Shown one piece after another: positions 51,780 through 60,807 of a stretch of 64,000 bases of DNA. The DNA is taken from NCBI GenBank assembly GCA_002346225.1, contig DDYY01000011.1, positions 7,579 through 71,578 of the forward strand. The letters are read 5' to 3'. The notes below the pieces were generated by a model that worked only from the letters and a program-made list of their open reading frames with translations, did no database searches and was not told the origin of the DNA. Position 1 is the first letter of the stretch. Every line of letters begins with the position of its first letter. A program made the position numbers and the translations under genes. The DNA is from Bacteroidetes bacterium UBA3022 (GTDB lineage Bacteria > Bacteroidota > Bacteroidia > Chitinophagales > BACL12).

Positions 51780-52196
51780 TTTCTGGCGAAACCATTGCAA
51801 CGCAGCATCGTATCCGGCAAGTCCCAGTCCGGCTATTAATCCCACACAACGCCCGGCCAGTACATCACCATGCCGAAAGGCTTCTCTACTGAAAGTATTG
51901 CTGATATGCACCTCCAGGACAGGAGCAGTTATAGAGCTTATAGCATCTGCGATGGCGTAGGAGGTATGGGAATAGGCGCCGGCATTCAGAATAATACCAT
52001 TCACCTCGAATCCAATTGTCTGTAAGTGATCTATCAGTGCGCCTTCAGCATTACTTTGAAAAAAGCTGATTTGCGCATCCGGAAAACGCTGTTCCAGCAC
52101 TTTCAGGTAGTCGGCGAAATTGGTGCTGCCATAAATATGGGGCTCTCTCTTGCCCAGGAGATTCAGATTGGGACCGTGTACTATGGCAATTTTCAT
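51768..52196 (-). CDS. aroQ: 3-Dehydroquinate dehydratase, type II
   Basis: A 142-residue dodecameric enzyme converting 3-dehydroquinate to 3-dehydroshikimate in aromatic amino-acid synthesis. Family hallmarks are GPNLNLLGKREPHIYG with the catalytic Tyr22, ILNAGAYSHTS, and EVHISN with the catalytic His97. A promoter with TTTG (52234-52231), a 22-nt spacer and TAATTTAG (52208-52201) ends 4 nt before the ATG, so the mRNA should be leaderless. Confidence 0.96.
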   Translation of the reverse strand: MKIAIVHGPNLNLLGKREPHIYGSTNFADYLKVLEQRFPDAQISFFQSNAEGALIDHLQTIGFEVNGIILNAGAYSHTSYAIADAISSITAPVLEVHISNTFSREAFRHGDVLAGRCVGLIAGLGLAGYDAALQWFRQKSDI

Positions 52197-52200
52197 GTGG

Positions 52201-52234
52201 CTAAATTAATTATTCAACCGCATAGTTCAGCAAA
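52201..52234 (-). promoter_or_regulatory. Promoter of aroQ
   Basis: On the minus strand: TTTG (52234-52231), 22 nt, TAATTTAG (52208-52201; one mismatch). The start codon of aroQ (52196) lies 4 nt after the box. Confidence 0.5.
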
Positions 52235-52304
52235 TGGTACGTTCACAGCCATTCGGTACATAACTGAATAAGAACTGCCGTTCATGTCCTGTATCTTGCA
52301 ATGC

Positions 52305-53216
52305 GTGAATTGGAAGCAAGCCATACCGGAGTTTAAAAGTCATCTCATGCTGGAACGCAGTATGGCTGCTAACTCAGTAGGCGCCTATATCAGGGATGTA
52401 CAAAAGCTGGCGGCCTTTATGCTGCAGGAGTTTCCCGACACAGGTCCGCTGGCAGTTCAAAGCCATCATCTCGAAGCTTTTCTGGTGCACCTGCATGAAG
52501 CCGGGATGAATGCAAAAAGCCAGGCGCGCATCATCAGCGGTATAAGGTCATTCTTTAAATTCCTGCAACTGGAAGATGCCATGGATACCGATCCTGCGCA
52601 GTTGCTCGACCTCCCCAAATTAAACCGGAAATTGCCGCACACGCTTAGCTTCGAAGAAATCAACGCAATCATCGCCACCATCGATTTAAGCAAACCGGAG
52701 GGTATGCGCAACAAGGCTATCATTGATACACTGTACGGTTGCGGGGTGCGGGTGAGCGAGCTAACCGGACTGCTGATTTCCAATATTTATGCAGAAGAAG
52801 AATTCATTCGGGTAGTAGGGAAGGGCGATAAAGACCGACTCATCCCAGTTGGACCCACAACCTTGAAGAGTATAACCCTGTACCTGCAAACCGTCAGGGT
52901 GCATCAGTCCATTGCCCGCGGATTTGAAGACCATGTGTTCCTCAACAGAAACGGAAAAGCGCTTTCGCGGGTATATATATTTAAGATGTTGCGCGCGGCA
53001 GCACAATCGGCGGGTATACAGAAAACTATTTCCCCCCATACCCTGCGGCACTCCTTTGCCACCCATTTGCTGGAAGGAGGTGCCGATTTGCGGGCAGTGC
53101 AGGAAATGCTGGGACACGAGAGTATCACAACCACAGAGATCTATACCCATATGGATCGCTCTTTCCTGAAAGATACTTTACTGCAGTTTCACCCCAGGTT
53201 TCAGATGGGCAAATGA
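52305..53216 (+). CDS. xerD: Tyrosine recombinase XerD
   Basis: 303 residues. It resolves chromosome dimers at dif with XerC. The N-terminal core-binding domain (about 1-100) and the catalytic domain are both complete, with the active-site set Arg149 (GCGVRVSEL), Lys173, His245-x-x-Arg248 (HTLRHSFATHLLEGG), His271 (LGHESITTT) and Tyr280 (IYTHM). A frame starting with ATG at 52284 adds 7 residues. GTG at 52305 is preferred because family N-termini begin (M)NWxxxIxEFK, and because a -7-like TATCTTGC (52292-52299) would leave the upstream ATG outside the mRNA. It is a single gene ending before the tRNA-Leu terminator. Confidence 0.93.
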   Translation: MNWKQAIPEFKSHLMLERSMAANSVGAYIRDVQKLAAFMLQEFPDTGPLAVQSHHLEAFLVHLHEAGMNAKSQARIISGIRSFFKFLQLEDAMDTDPAQLLDLPKLNRKLPHTLSFEEINAIIATIDLSKPEGMRNKAIIDTLYGCGVRVSELTGLLISNIYAEEEFIRVVGKGDKDRLIPVGPTTLKSITLYLQTVRVHQSIARGFEDHVFLNRNGKALSRVYIFKMLRAAAQSAGIQKTISPHTLRHSFATHLLEGGADLRAVQEMLGHESITTTEIYTHMDRSFLKDTLLQFHPRFQMGK

Positions 53217-53244
53217 CAGGAAAAATAGAGGGACTGCTCCCAAT

Positions 53245-53270
53245 AAAAAACCCATCCTTAGGATGGGTTT
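53245..53270 (-). terminator. Terminator of tRNA-Leu, possibly bidirectional
   Basis: A short loop between CCCATCC (53251-53257) and GGATGGG (53261-53267), with six A residues at 53245-53250, i.e. a T run on the minus strand. The plus side has only TTT, so it may also help end xerD. Confidence 0.8.
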
Positions 53271-53277
53271 GAAGAGG

Positions 53278-53361
53278 TGCCCAGGACTGGACTCGAACCA
53301 GCACAGCCTTGCGGCCACTACCCCCTCAAAGTAGCGTGTCTACCAATTTCACCACCTGGGC
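53278..53361 (-). tRNA. tRNA-Leu (anticodon GAG)
   Basis: The minus strand folds as a class II tRNA with a long variable arm. The acceptor stem is GCCCAGG/CCTGGGC with discriminator A. The D arm contains AAATTGGTAGAC. The anticodon stem CTACT/GGTAG encloses loop TTGAGGG, giving anticodon GAG (reads CUC/CUU). The variable arm TGGCCGCAAGGCTG is leucine-like, and the T arm holds GGTTCGAGTCC. The 3' CCA is not encoded (ACCT follows). A perfect -7 box lies 9 nt upstream and a terminator follows. Confidence 0.97.
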
Positions 53362-53369
53362 GGGGGATG

Positions 53370-53377
53370 CAAAGTTA
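53370..53377 (-). promoter_or_regulatory. Promoter -7 box (TAACTTTG) of tRNA-Leu
   Basis: Perfect TAnnTTTG ending 9 nt before the tRNA 5' end, with TTT (53399-53397) 19 nt before it as a -33 candidate. The gene-free stretch 53362-53619 shows nothing else convincing. Confidence 0.6.
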
Positions 53378-53619
53378 TGCCAATTTCCTGAATTGAAAAC
53401 TACCTCTTACTGATTTTTTAAGGAGGGGCGGGAAGAGACTCAGGCCCTGTGCAAAGTGCCATGCCAGTAGCTGCCTGTTACACTTGAATGGTATGGCTTC
53501 CATAGGTGACGTGGTAGCGGCGGAATGTATTTTTCTGAGCCGCTTGCCGAATAGTAAGCAGTATAAAGATGGAATGAGAGGCATAATCTACCTTGGAATG
53601 GCGGGGTTAAAGACCTATA

Positions 53620-53841
53620 TTACATGTCTTTCAAGGGACTCATGAATCCGCGCATATAGTCCCTTAGCCGCAGGAGAAATGCCATGCTCATGTAGACGAT
53701 TACAGGTGAACCGAGTGTGAGGAAGGTAGCATAGACAAAAAATAGTCGGATGCGGGAGGAGGAAATCCCCATGCGGTCTCCCAGGTAGGTACACACTCCG
53801 TATGCGCCTGTTTCCACCATATGTTTAATCTGTTCTAGCAT
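53620..53841 (-). CDS. PspC-domain small membrane protein
   Basis: 73 residues. The N-terminal amphipathic part GAYGVCTYLGDRMGISSSRIRLFFVYATFLT is the PspC domain, with one or two membrane helices (about 30-60) and a basic segment LRLRDYMRGF. PspC proteins bind or sense envelope stress in other bacteria. The open frame reaches a TTG at 53868 inside the preceding gene; the ATG at 53841 is 4 nt after that gene's stop and is preferred. It forms an operon with DUF2851. Confidence 0.78.
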   Translation of the reverse strand: MLEQIKHMVETGAYGVCTYLGDRMGISSSRIRLFFVYATFLTLGSPVIVYMSMAFLLRLRDYMRGFMSPLKDM

Positions 53842-53845
53842 TGCT

Positions 53846-55126
53846 TCAAATATAACTAATTTTTCCAAGTATGTGGTAGCCTATCTGACAGTCCAGGCAG
53901 CGTTTAGGCACGCAAAAATCCTTGTAGAGGTGCAGTAGCGCCTGCGTTTGCACGGCGTTTTCCGGCGACCATCCAAGCTTTTTCCACCCTCTGATAATCT
54001 TATTGTTTTCAGGAGGTAGCGTGCTGAGTAATTGTAACGCTGCTTCTATTTGATCGGTGTTGTCTGTGAGTTGCGCATACAGCAGCCGAAGGGGAACTAT
54101 ACTGTTGATAATAATAGAAGCAATCATTTGCTTTCCGAGCATGCGAGGTGTCGCATCGCCACTTTTATGAAAATGATAATGCTCCTGCCAGTAGGGACTG
54201 GCAGCAACTTCGAGCATGTGCTGCAATCCCTTGCTGTCCAGGTGAAGGATGCTATCCAGTAAATGAGGTGTTTGCCGGACAATAGCAGCCAGCTGACTGA
54301 TTCTTATCGTGGGGAAATGACCCGGGCGCATTCTGCCAAACTTCCAGATACTGCCATCCATAGTAACGAGATTGTATTTTTTTTGCCAGTGCCTGAAATC
54401 TGTTTGCATTTTATGGGGGTACAATTCACCAAAGCTGCCCTGCAACATTCCGGCGGTTCCCAAAAGTATACTTTCCATTTCCAGAGGTTGCCCGACATGC
54501 CTTTTCAGCAGGGCGAGTGGGACATTACGCGACAACTGCTCCATAGGCTCGGCATTTACCGGATTCCCCATGCTTCTCGCCAGCAATTGCCAGGCAGTTT
54601 CATTCCAGTCCCCGGTGTTAGCCTGTAAGCGGGTGTGCAGCCGAATTGCTTTTTCTTCTAAGCGCAATACGGACAATCTTTCCAGCCAGGGGGTCAACGG
54701 AAGGTCAGGAGGGAGGGGGTGATGGGCTGCGCAAGGTATCCATGACCCCGTTTCCATCATTTGCCGGAAATGCAATAGCAGGCGATGATCGATATAGGGC
54801 TCGAGCTCCAGTGTCGGAATGGGAAACGCAGCTAAGTTATGCCGGTATACTACATGCAGAATAACATTGTTGTAGGCAGCATCTGTCTGGTGTCCGTGTT
54901 CATACCATTGTCGCGATGTAACATGCAATTCCACATTACCTGCCCACAAGGTGTTGCCTATGCGGATGCGCGCATTGCTGAAATCCGGACCGGAATGATG
55001 ATTGTGCGTGCCGGGATGCAGCACCTGAACCGATTCTCCGTCGGTGGTTACCAGGCCTTCATTCCGGAAAAGGCGCATCTTCCAGATAAAATGCAATAGC
55101 GACTCACTGAGACCAACGGGTAACAT
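53846..55126 (-). CDS. DUF2851 family protein
   Basis: A 426-residue Bacteroidota protein family of unknown function. The N-terminal segment ESLLHFIWKMRLF, then LHPGTHNHHSGPDFSNARI and GNVELHVTSRQWYEHGHQTDAAYNNVILHVVY are its signature; their His/Asp/Glu arrangement resembles a nuclease-type metal site, but that is only a suggestion. The C-terminal part is helical and ends with a Cys pair (CVPKRCLDC). A TATTTTTA box lies 6 nt before the ATG. Confidence 0.88.
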   Translation of the reverse strand: MLPVGLSESLLHFIWKMRLFRNEGLVTTDGESVQVLHPGTHNHHSGPDFSNARIRIGNTLWAGNVELHVTSRQWYEHGHQTDAAYNNVILHVVYRHNLAAFPIPTLELEPYIDHRLLLHFRQMMETGSWIPCAAHHPLPPDLPLTPWLERLSVLRLEEKAIRLHTRLQANTGDWNETAWQLLARSMGNPVNAEPMEQLSRNVPLALLKRHVGQPLEMESILLGTAGMLQGSFGELYPHKMQTDFRHWQKKYNLVTMDGSIWKFGRMRPGHFPTIRISQLAAIVRQTPHLLDSILHLDSKGLQHMLEVAASPYWQEHYHFHKSGDATPRMLGKQMIASIIINSIVPLRLLYAQLTDNTDQIEAALQLLSTLPPENNKIIRGWKKLGWSPENAVQTQALLHLYKDFCVPKRCLDCQIGYHILGKISYI

Positions 55127-55132
55127 CTACCG

Positions 55133-55140
55133 TAAAAATA
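55133..55140 (-). promoter_or_regulatory. Possible -7 box (TATTTTTA) for the DUF2851 gene
   Basis: One mismatch to TAnnTTTG, 6 nt before the ATG at 55126; no -33 seen. Confidence 0.3.
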
Positions 55141-55195
55141 ACGGGCAGCGCACGTGCGGGAAAGCTACTGATGGAAGAATGAAAACTTAAACGTT

Positions 55196-56011
55196 TCAGA
55201 GCCCGATACTGCTGAGATGACGGCTCATTTCCTGTTGAACAGCTGCCGCACTTTCTGCCGCTGCCCTGTCGAAATCATTGCCGGAGGAAGCATAGATAAT
55301 TTGCCTGGTAGAGTTAACCAATAATCCGCAATCATCATTGCTTCCATGTTGTGTTACCGCTGCCAGGTCGCCACCTTGCGCACCAACACCGGGTACCAGC
55401 AGAAAGTGTTTTGGAACTATTTTTCTGACAACGTCAAAACTTTCCGGATGGGTGGCACCTACCACAAACATCAGGTTGTCCGGATTTCCCCACTGACTGG
55501 CTTTTTCCAGCACCTTTTCATAAAGGGTAACACCATCCTCCTGCATCAGCTGAAAGTCGGCTGAACCTTTGTTGCTGGTATGTGCAAGTAATATCACCCA
55601 TTTGTTGTCGAACTCCAGAAAGGGAGCTACAGAATCTTCGCCCATGTAAGGAGCTACAGTGATAGAGTCAAATTGCATGTGTTCAAAAAAAGCAGCGGCA
55701 TATCGCTTGGAAGTATTCCCGATATCACCCCGCTTTGCATCTGCAATTTTAAAATGTGTTTCCGGAATGTAGGCTTCCGTCATTTCCAGCTGCTTCCAGC
55801 CATCGCTGCCATAGGCTTCGTAGAATGCTACGTTGGGTTTGTAGGCCACGCAGTAATCCCGGGTAGCATCGATGATGGCTTTATTGAATTCGAAAAGGGG
55901 ATAGCGCATGCTCCTGAACTTTTCCGGAATCTTATTTAAATCCGTGTCAAGCCCTACGCAGAGGTAAGAGCGTTGCTGCTGTATCCGTTGTATAAGTTCC
56001 TGACGGGTCAC
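55196..56011 (-). CDS. pyrF: Orotidine 5'-phosphate decarboxylase
   Basis: A 271-residue enzyme that makes UMP from OMP. It belongs to the longer (type 2) form. YLCVGLDTDLNKIP lies near the N-terminus. The catalytic Lys/Asp block is ADAKRGDIGNTSKRYA. PYMGEDSVAPFL and the phosphate-binding GVGAQGGDL follow. The start is GTG at 56011, preceded by 30 nt after the Nfu stop; it is probably the last gene of the Mrp-Nfu-pyrF operon. Confidence 0.95.
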   Translation of the reverse strand: MTRQELIQRIQQQRSYLCVGLDTDLNKIPEKFRSMRYPLFEFNKAIIDATRDYCVAYKPNVAFYEAYGSDGWKQLEMTEAYIPETHFKIADAKRGDIGNTSKRYAAAFFEHMQFDSITVAPYMGEDSVAPFLEFDNKWVILLAHTSNKGSADFQLMQEDGVTLYEKVLEKASQWGNPDNLMFVVGATHPESFDVVRKIVPKHFLLVPGVGAQGGDLAAVTQHGSNDDCGLLVNSTRQIIYASSGNDFDRAAAESAAAVQQEMSRHLSSIGL

Positions 56012-56041
56012 GCGGTTGTATTAGGGGTAAGCAGTGGAGGA

Positions 56042-56293
56042 TTATAAGGCAGTAACAGTTTCGATACCTTTTATTCCCGGGATAGCACTGCGAATGGATT
56101 CTTCAACACCTGCTTTCATGGTCATAAAACTCATAGGACAACTTTCGCAAGCACCTAACAGTCTTACCCTCACCACCATATCATCTGTGATTTCCACCAC
56201 TTCAATATCACCACCATCTGCCTTCAGGTAAGGGCGAATGCTATCGAGTGATGATTCTACCTTATTATATAAGTCCTGTTCTACCTTTAACAT
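56042..56293 (-). CDS. NifU C-terminal-like (Nfu) iron-sulfur scaffold
   Basis: An 83-residue single-domain Nfu protein. Cys49 and Cys52 (GACESCPMS) bind an Fe-S cluster as a dimer; the flanking YLKADGGDIEVVE and IPGIKGIETV blocks are typical. It delivers clusters to target enzymes. Its place directly downstream of an Mrp-type ATPase (37 nt gap) supports joint work in Fe-S assembly. Confidence 0.93.
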   Translation of the reverse strand: MLKVEQDLYNKVESSLDSIRPYLKADGGDIEVVEITDDMVVRVRLLGACESCPMSFMTMKAGVEESIRSAIPGIKGIETVTAL

Positions 56294-56330
56294 ACACCTG
56301 CAAAATTACACTTAAATCGGGGGATGCGCT

Positions 56331-57434
56331 TTATGTAGTGGTAATTTTCACCACCTCCGTGGGTTGTTTTTCATTGTTGCGGATAGCCACCTGCCGGGCA
56401 GTATTAAAGACCAGGGTTTCCCATGCTTCCGCAACGGCTGAATGCGCGTCCAACACTGAAGGTTTTCCTTCATCGCCTCCGGTACGGATAGATTCCACAA
56501 TAGGCAATTGCGCCAGTACCGGCACATTCAATTCTTTCGCCAGTTGAGCGCCACCATCTTTGCCGAACAAATAATAACGGTTGTCTGGGAGTTCCGGCGG
56601 ACTGAACCAGGACATGTTCTCCACCACACCGAGGATGGGAACATTAATATTCGCCATATTGAACATGGATGCTGCTTTGCGGGCATCTGCCAGTGCCACT
56701 TCCTGAGGTGTTGTCACCACCACAGCACCCGTTACAGGCATGGTCTGCACCATGGTTAAATGCACGTCACCTGTTCCCGGAGGCAGGTCAATGATTAAAT
56801 AATCCAAATCCCCCCAAAGGGTATCACCGGCGAACTGACGCAATGCGCTGCTCACCATTGGGCCCCGCCATACCACAGCCTGGGTGTCTTCTACCAGAAA
56901 ACCAATAGAGAGAATTTTGATGCCATGCTGTTCTACCGGAATCATCATTTGCTTTCCGTCTTCCTGCTTCACTTTCGGCCGTTGACCTTTCACATTTAGC
57001 ATAATGGGAATGGAGGGACCATAGATGTCGGCATCCATGATACCCACTTTGGCTCCGGTTCGTGCAAGTCCCAGCGCAAGGTTCACAGAGACGGTACTTT
57101 TCCCGACACCGCCTTTCCCGGAACAAACGGCAATGATATTTTTTACTCCCGGCATCAACGCTTCATTGTCCTGACGCATGCTGGTTACACGGGCTGTCAT
57201 CTGAATGTCTACTTCCGCAGTTTCACTTACCATCTTTCTGATGGCCACGCGACAGGCATGTTCAATCTGGTCCTTCATTGGACAGGCCGGAGTGGTGAGT
57301 TCAACGGCAAATGAGATATGTGTTCCGTCTACCTTCAGGTCCTTAACCATACCCAGGGTAACGATATCCTTGTGCAGGTCAGGATCATCCACATAGCTTA
57401 AGGCTTTTAAAATATCTTGCTCATTTATACTCAT
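56331..57434 (-). CDS. Mrp/ApbC-type P-loop ATPase for Fe-S cluster transfer
   Basis: 367 residues. An N-terminal DUF59/MIP18 domain (about 1-80, with TTPACPMKDQ) is followed by a deviant Walker A GKGGVGKST (106-114) and IDLPPGTGD. The CxxC motif that binds the transferred cluster in most Mrp proteins is absent; the equivalent segment reads NMSWFSPPELPDN. It may therefore use a different cluster site or only the DUF59 Cys51. The frame opens with TTG at 57440; the ATG at 57434 is preferred. A perfect -7 box TACTTTTG lies 19 nt upstream. Confidence 0.92.
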   Translation of the reverse strand: MSINEQDILKALSYVDDPDLHKDIVTLGMVKDLKVDGTHISFAVELTTPACPMKDQIEHACRVAIRKMVSETAEVDIQMTARVTSMRQDNEALMPGVKNIIAVCSGKGGVGKSTVSVNLALGLARTGAKVGIMDADIYGPSIPIMLNVKGQRPKVKQEDGKQMMIPVEQHGIKILSIGFLVEDTQAVVWRGPMVSSALRQFAGDTLWGDLDYLIIDLPPGTGDVHLTMVQTMPVTGAVVVTTPQEVALADARKAASMFNMANINVPILGVVENMSWFSPPELPDNRYYLFGKDGGAQLAKELNVPVLAQLPIVESIRTGGDEGKPSVLDAHSAVAEAWETLVFNTARQVAIRNNEKQPTEVVKITTT

Positions 57435-57453
57435 TATCAACTGCTTTTGAATG

Positions 57454-57461
57454 CAAAAGTA
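57454..57461 (-). promoter_or_regulatory. Promoter -7 box (TACTTTTG) of the Mrp-Nfu-pyrF operon
   Basis: Perfect TAnnTTTG, predicting a 15-nt leader; -33 unclear. Confidence 0.45.
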
Positions 57462-57540
57462 TAACTATGTGCCGAATGATTTGTTCATTTGTGGCGGAGG
57501 GCCAAAAGTGTGTCGATGAACCCTAATTGAGGAACACGGT

Positions 57541-57548
57541 TATATTTG
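57541..57548 (+). promoter_or_regulatory. Promoter -7 box (TATATTTG) of topA
   Basis: Perfect TAnnTTTG, predicting a start near 57552 and a leader of 27 nt. A TTG at 57527 is too close to be a normal -33. Confidence 0.45.
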
Positions 57549-57578
57549 CACTAACAAATCGGCTGAGAAAGAAGATAT

Positions 57579-59909
57579 ATGGCGAAAAATTTAATGATTG
57601 TGGAGTCGCCTGCAAAGGCAAAGACTATTGAAAAATTTTTAGGGAAGGATTTTGTTGTGAAGTCTTGCTACGGGCACATCAGAGACCTGGAGAAGAGCAA
57701 ATTCTCCGTTGATGTGGAGAAGGATTTTATGCCTAAATATGTTATACCTGCCGACAAGAAACAGGTAGTAAAGGAATTAAAAAAACTGGCGGGCGAAGCA
57801 GAAGAAGTCTGGCTCGCGACGGATGAGGACCGCGAAGGAGAGGCTATTTCCTGGCATTTATGTGAGGTCCTGGGAATAGATCCCTTAACAGCCAAAAGAA
57901 TTGTTTTTCATGAAATCACCAAGTCGGCCATCCAAAAAGCAGTCAAGGAACCGCGGAATATTGACCTCAACCTGGTAAACGCTCAACAGGCAAGACGGGT
58001 GCTGGACAGGATTGTGGGATTTGAACTTTCCCCACTGCTGTGGAAAAAAGTGAGTCTTTCACGTTCGCTCTCTGCAGGAAGGGTGCAAAGCGTGGCAGTG
58101 CGTGTCCTCGCCGAAAGGGAAGAAGAGATTAATAATTTCGAATCGGTCTCCTCTTACAAGGTGGCTGCATTGCTCGATATTGACAAGGATGGTAAGACGA
58201 GCAGTCTCAAAGCCGAACTGGCCAGCAAGCTGGATGATGAAGCGGCGGCAAAAGCATTCATAGACGGCTGTGTAGGTGCCGTTTTCTCAGTAGATAATGT
58301 TTCTGTGAAACCGGGAAAGCGAACACCTTCTGCGCCCTTTACTACTTCTACGCTCCAACAGGAAGCTTCCAGTAAACTGGGTTACTCCGTTTCCCGCACC
58401 ATGCTTATTGCCCAGAAACTCTACGAAGAAGGGCATATAACCTACATGCGTACGGATAGTGTGAACCTCAGCGAGACGGCCATTGATGCTGCAGCGAAAG
58501 AGATAGAAAGTTCCTACGGAAAGGAATATGTGCAGAGCAGGCGCTTTAAGACCAAGTCGGGAAGTGCGCAAGAGGCCCACGAAGCAATACGTCCTACTTT
58601 TATGGAAAACCATACTGCAGGGGCCAGTTCCGACGAGCAAAAGCTGTACAAACTGATATGGCGCCGTACACTCGCCTCTCAAATGGCAGATGCGAAGCTG
58701 GAAAAAACAACAGTAACCATCGATATATCCACCAGAAAAGAACAGTTGCAGGCCAAGGGAGAGGTAATCCTTTTCGATGGTTTCCTGAAACTGTATACGG
58801 AGTCAGTGAGTGAAGATGAGGACGCGGAAGAAAGCGGCATCATACCTCCGCTTCAGTCAGGCGATGAACTGAGTCTTCGCGAAATGCTGGCTACCGAACG
58901 CTTCAGTAAACACCCGCCTCGTTACACGGAAGCAAGTCTTGTGAAGAAACTGGAAGAACTGGGAATCGGACGACCCTCTACTTATGCACCGACCATTTCT
59001 ACTATTCAGAAAAGAGGCTACGTAGAAAAGAGAGATAAAGAGGGGACACCGAGGGAATACGTGCAGTACAGCCTTCGGGATAAGCAGGTGGAAAAGGAAA
59101 TATTAACGGAAAACACCGGTGCTGAGAAGGCAAAACTCTTTCCGACAGATCTCGGTATTCTCGTCAACGGATTCCTAACCGAACACTTCGGGCAAATTCT
59201 GGACTACGGATTTACCGCATCTGTGGAGCAGCAATTCGACAATATCTCCATTGGTGAGATAAACTGGCCGGAAATGATCCGGGAATTTTACGATCCTTTC
59301 AGCAAAACGCTCAAGGAAACGGAAGAAAACGCACAACGGGTGAAAGGCGAACGCTTACTTGGAACCGACCCGGAGAGCGGTAAGCCCATCAAAGCACTAA
59401 TGGGAAGGTACGGACCCATGGTCATGATTGGGGAAGCTGAAGATGAAGAAAAACCCAAATTCGCTGGTCTGCTCAAAGACCAGAACCTCCAATCGATTAC
59501 ACTGGAAGAAGCGCTTAAGTTATTCGACCTGCCCAGAAAGGTGGGAAGCATCGGTGAGGAAGATGTCATTGCTGCTATAGGTCGATTCGGTCCTTTCCTG
59601 AAGTACAAAGGCAAATTCTACTCCATCCCTAAAACCTACGACGCCATCTCCATCAATATGACGGAAGCGGAAGAAGTAATCAAGGCCAAGGATGAACGCG
59701 ACGCCAATGTAACCATCCACAATTGGGAAAGTGAAGGTATTCAGGTGTTGAATGGAAGGTATGGCCCCTATATCAAAGTGGGTAAATTGAATTACAATAT
59801 TCCTAAAGGTGAAGAGGCGCAATCGCTTGATTTAGATAGGGTTAAGGAGATTATAGCCGAAACAGAACCAACCGGTAAGGGTAGGCGTTTTGGTAAAAAA
59901 GGAAAGTAA
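57579..59909 (+). CDS. topA: DNA topoisomerase I
   Basis: A 776-residue type IA topoisomerase that relaxes negative supercoils. The TOPRIM domain (MIVESPAKAKTIEKFLG; acidic DEDREGE) and the active-site Tyr289 (HITYMRTDSVNLS) are intact. Instead of C-terminal zinc fingers there are three related repeats around GRYGPMVMIG (about 610), GRFGPFLKYK (about 670) and GRYGPYIKVG (about 730), the form found in Bacteroidota. The tail is basic. It starts at 57579 and is followed without a gap by the SirB1-like gene. Confidence 0.96.
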   Translation: MAKNLMIVESPAKAKTIEKFLGKDFVVKSCYGHIRDLEKSKFSVDVEKDFMPKYVIPADKKQVVKELKKLAGEAEEVWLATDEDREGEAISWHLCEVLGIDPLTAKRIVFHEITKSAIQKAVKEPRNIDLNLVNAQQARRVLDRIVGFELSPLLWKKVSLSRSLSAGRVQSVAVRVLAEREEEINNFESVSSYKVAALLDIDKDGKTSSLKAELASKLDDEAAAKAFIDGCVGAVFSVDNVSVKPGKRTPSAPFTTSTLQQEASSKLGYSVSRTMLIAQKLYEEGHITYMRTDSVNLSETAIDAAAKEIESSYGKEYVQSRRFKTKSGSAQEAHEAIRPTFMENHTAGASSDEQKLYKLIWRRTLASQMADAKLEKTTVTIDISTRKEQLQAKGEVILFDGFLKLYTESVSEDEDAEESGIIPPLQSGDELSLREMLATERFSKHPPRYTEASLVKKLEELGIGRPSTYAPTISTIQKRGYVEKRDKEGTPREYVQYSLRDKQVEKEILTENTGAEKAKLFPTDLGILVNGFLTEHFGQILDYGFTASVEQQFDNISIGEINWPEMIREFYDPFSKTLKETEENAQRVKGERLLGTDPESGKPIKALMGRYGPMVMIGEAEDEEKPKFAGLLKDQNLQSITLEEALKLFDLPRKVGSIGEEDVIAAIGRFGPFLKYKGKFYSIPKTYDAISINMTEAEEVIKAKDERDANVTIHNWESEGIQVLNGRYGPYIKVGKLNYNIPKGEEAQSLDLDRVKEIIAETEPTGKGRRFGKKGK

Positions 59910-60803
59910 ATGAACCAACCGGTGTCTGAAACTGAAATAAAGGCACTAATTGCTCTGCTGGACGATACAGATCCGGAAGTGTTTGAACATGTATCGCGCC
60001 GCTTGCAGGAAATGGGTCCGGCGGCCATCGATATTCTGGAAGACACCTACACTTCCATTCCCGATCATCTCACCCAGGAGCGCATTGAGAATATCATCCA
60101 TGCTATCCAGTTTACCGGCGTTAAGCAGGAACTCTCCCAATGGATAGAAGATGCCGCTGATGACCTGATGCGCGGGCTGATCATCATGAACCGGTATCAG
60201 TTTCCGCTCATGGATGAAGATGTGGTCATGCATACCTTGCAAGGTTTACGCAAAGATGCCTGGCTCGGGTTAAATGTCTATTTGTCTCCACTCGAACAGA
60301 TAGATGCTGTCAATCAGGTGCTGTATGGTCAGTTTGGTTTGAAAGGAGTGCGGGATGAAGGTGATGAGCCCCGCCACAGTTTCCTGGGCAATCTGATAAC
60401 GTCCCAGAAAGGGAATCCATTCTCGATGGGCATGCTGCACCTGGCTATCTGTCAGCAACTCGATCTTCCTGTTTACGGCGTTTGTCTGCGCTCTCATTTC
60501 ATATTGGTGCGCACCCACGACCATCTGGCTGATTTTCACGACCCGGTACAGTTGAAAGAGCAGGTGCTTTTCTACATCAACCCCTATAACAGAGGTATCA
60601 CCTTCAGTGAAAGGGAAATAAGGAATTATCTGAAGAAAGCTGAAATTCCGGAAGACGAACAGTACTTCCTTCCCGCATCCAACATAGCAGTAATGATTGA
60701 ATACCTGTACTTCATTCTGGAGCAATATGAGCGAAAGGCCAGTGAATGGAAGACAGATGACCTGCGGGAACTGATTGCACTGCTGGAATCAGCAGATAAA
60801 TAA
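59910..60803 (+). CDS. SirB1/transglutaminase-like family protein
   Basis: 297 residues. The C-terminal two thirds match the SirB1/Transglut_core2 domain: YLSPLEQIDAVNQVLYGQFGL, SFLGNLITSQKGNPFSMGMLHLAICQQLDLPVYGV and HFILVRTHD. A helical HEAT-like segment at the N-terminus (about 1-95) is also usual in the family. Biochemical function is not established; no obvious Cys-His-Asp triad was confirmed. The ATG is the base after the topA stop, so the two are co-translated. Confidence 0.82.
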   Translation: MNQPVSETEIKALIALLDDTDPEVFEHVSRRLQEMGPAAIDILEDTYTSIPDHLTQERIENIIHAIQFTGVKQELSQWIEDAADDLMRGLIIMNRYQFPLMDEDVVMHTLQGLRKDAWLGLNVYLSPLEQIDAVNQVLYGQFGLKGVRDEGDEPRHSFLGNLITSQKGNPFSMGMLHLAICQQLDLPVYGVCLRSHFILVRTHDHLADFHDPVQLKEQVLFYINPYNRGITFSEREIRNYLKKAEIPEDEQYFLPASNIAVMIEYLYFILEQYERKASEWKTDDLRELIALLESADK

Positions 60804-60807
60804 GGCG

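Noticed and set aside
52305..53216. Phage- or island-type integrase next to a tRNA
   Set aside because: The tyrosine recombinase has the length and motifs of housekeeping XerD, and there is no attachment-site duplication of the tRNA end or mobile cargo around it.
53375..53584. 69-codon minus-strand frame between the tRNA-Leu and the PspC gene
   Set aside because: It covers the tRNA promoter box, has no signal or known motif, and only a faint likeness of its first residues to hydrolase N-termini; not enough to call a gene or a remnant.
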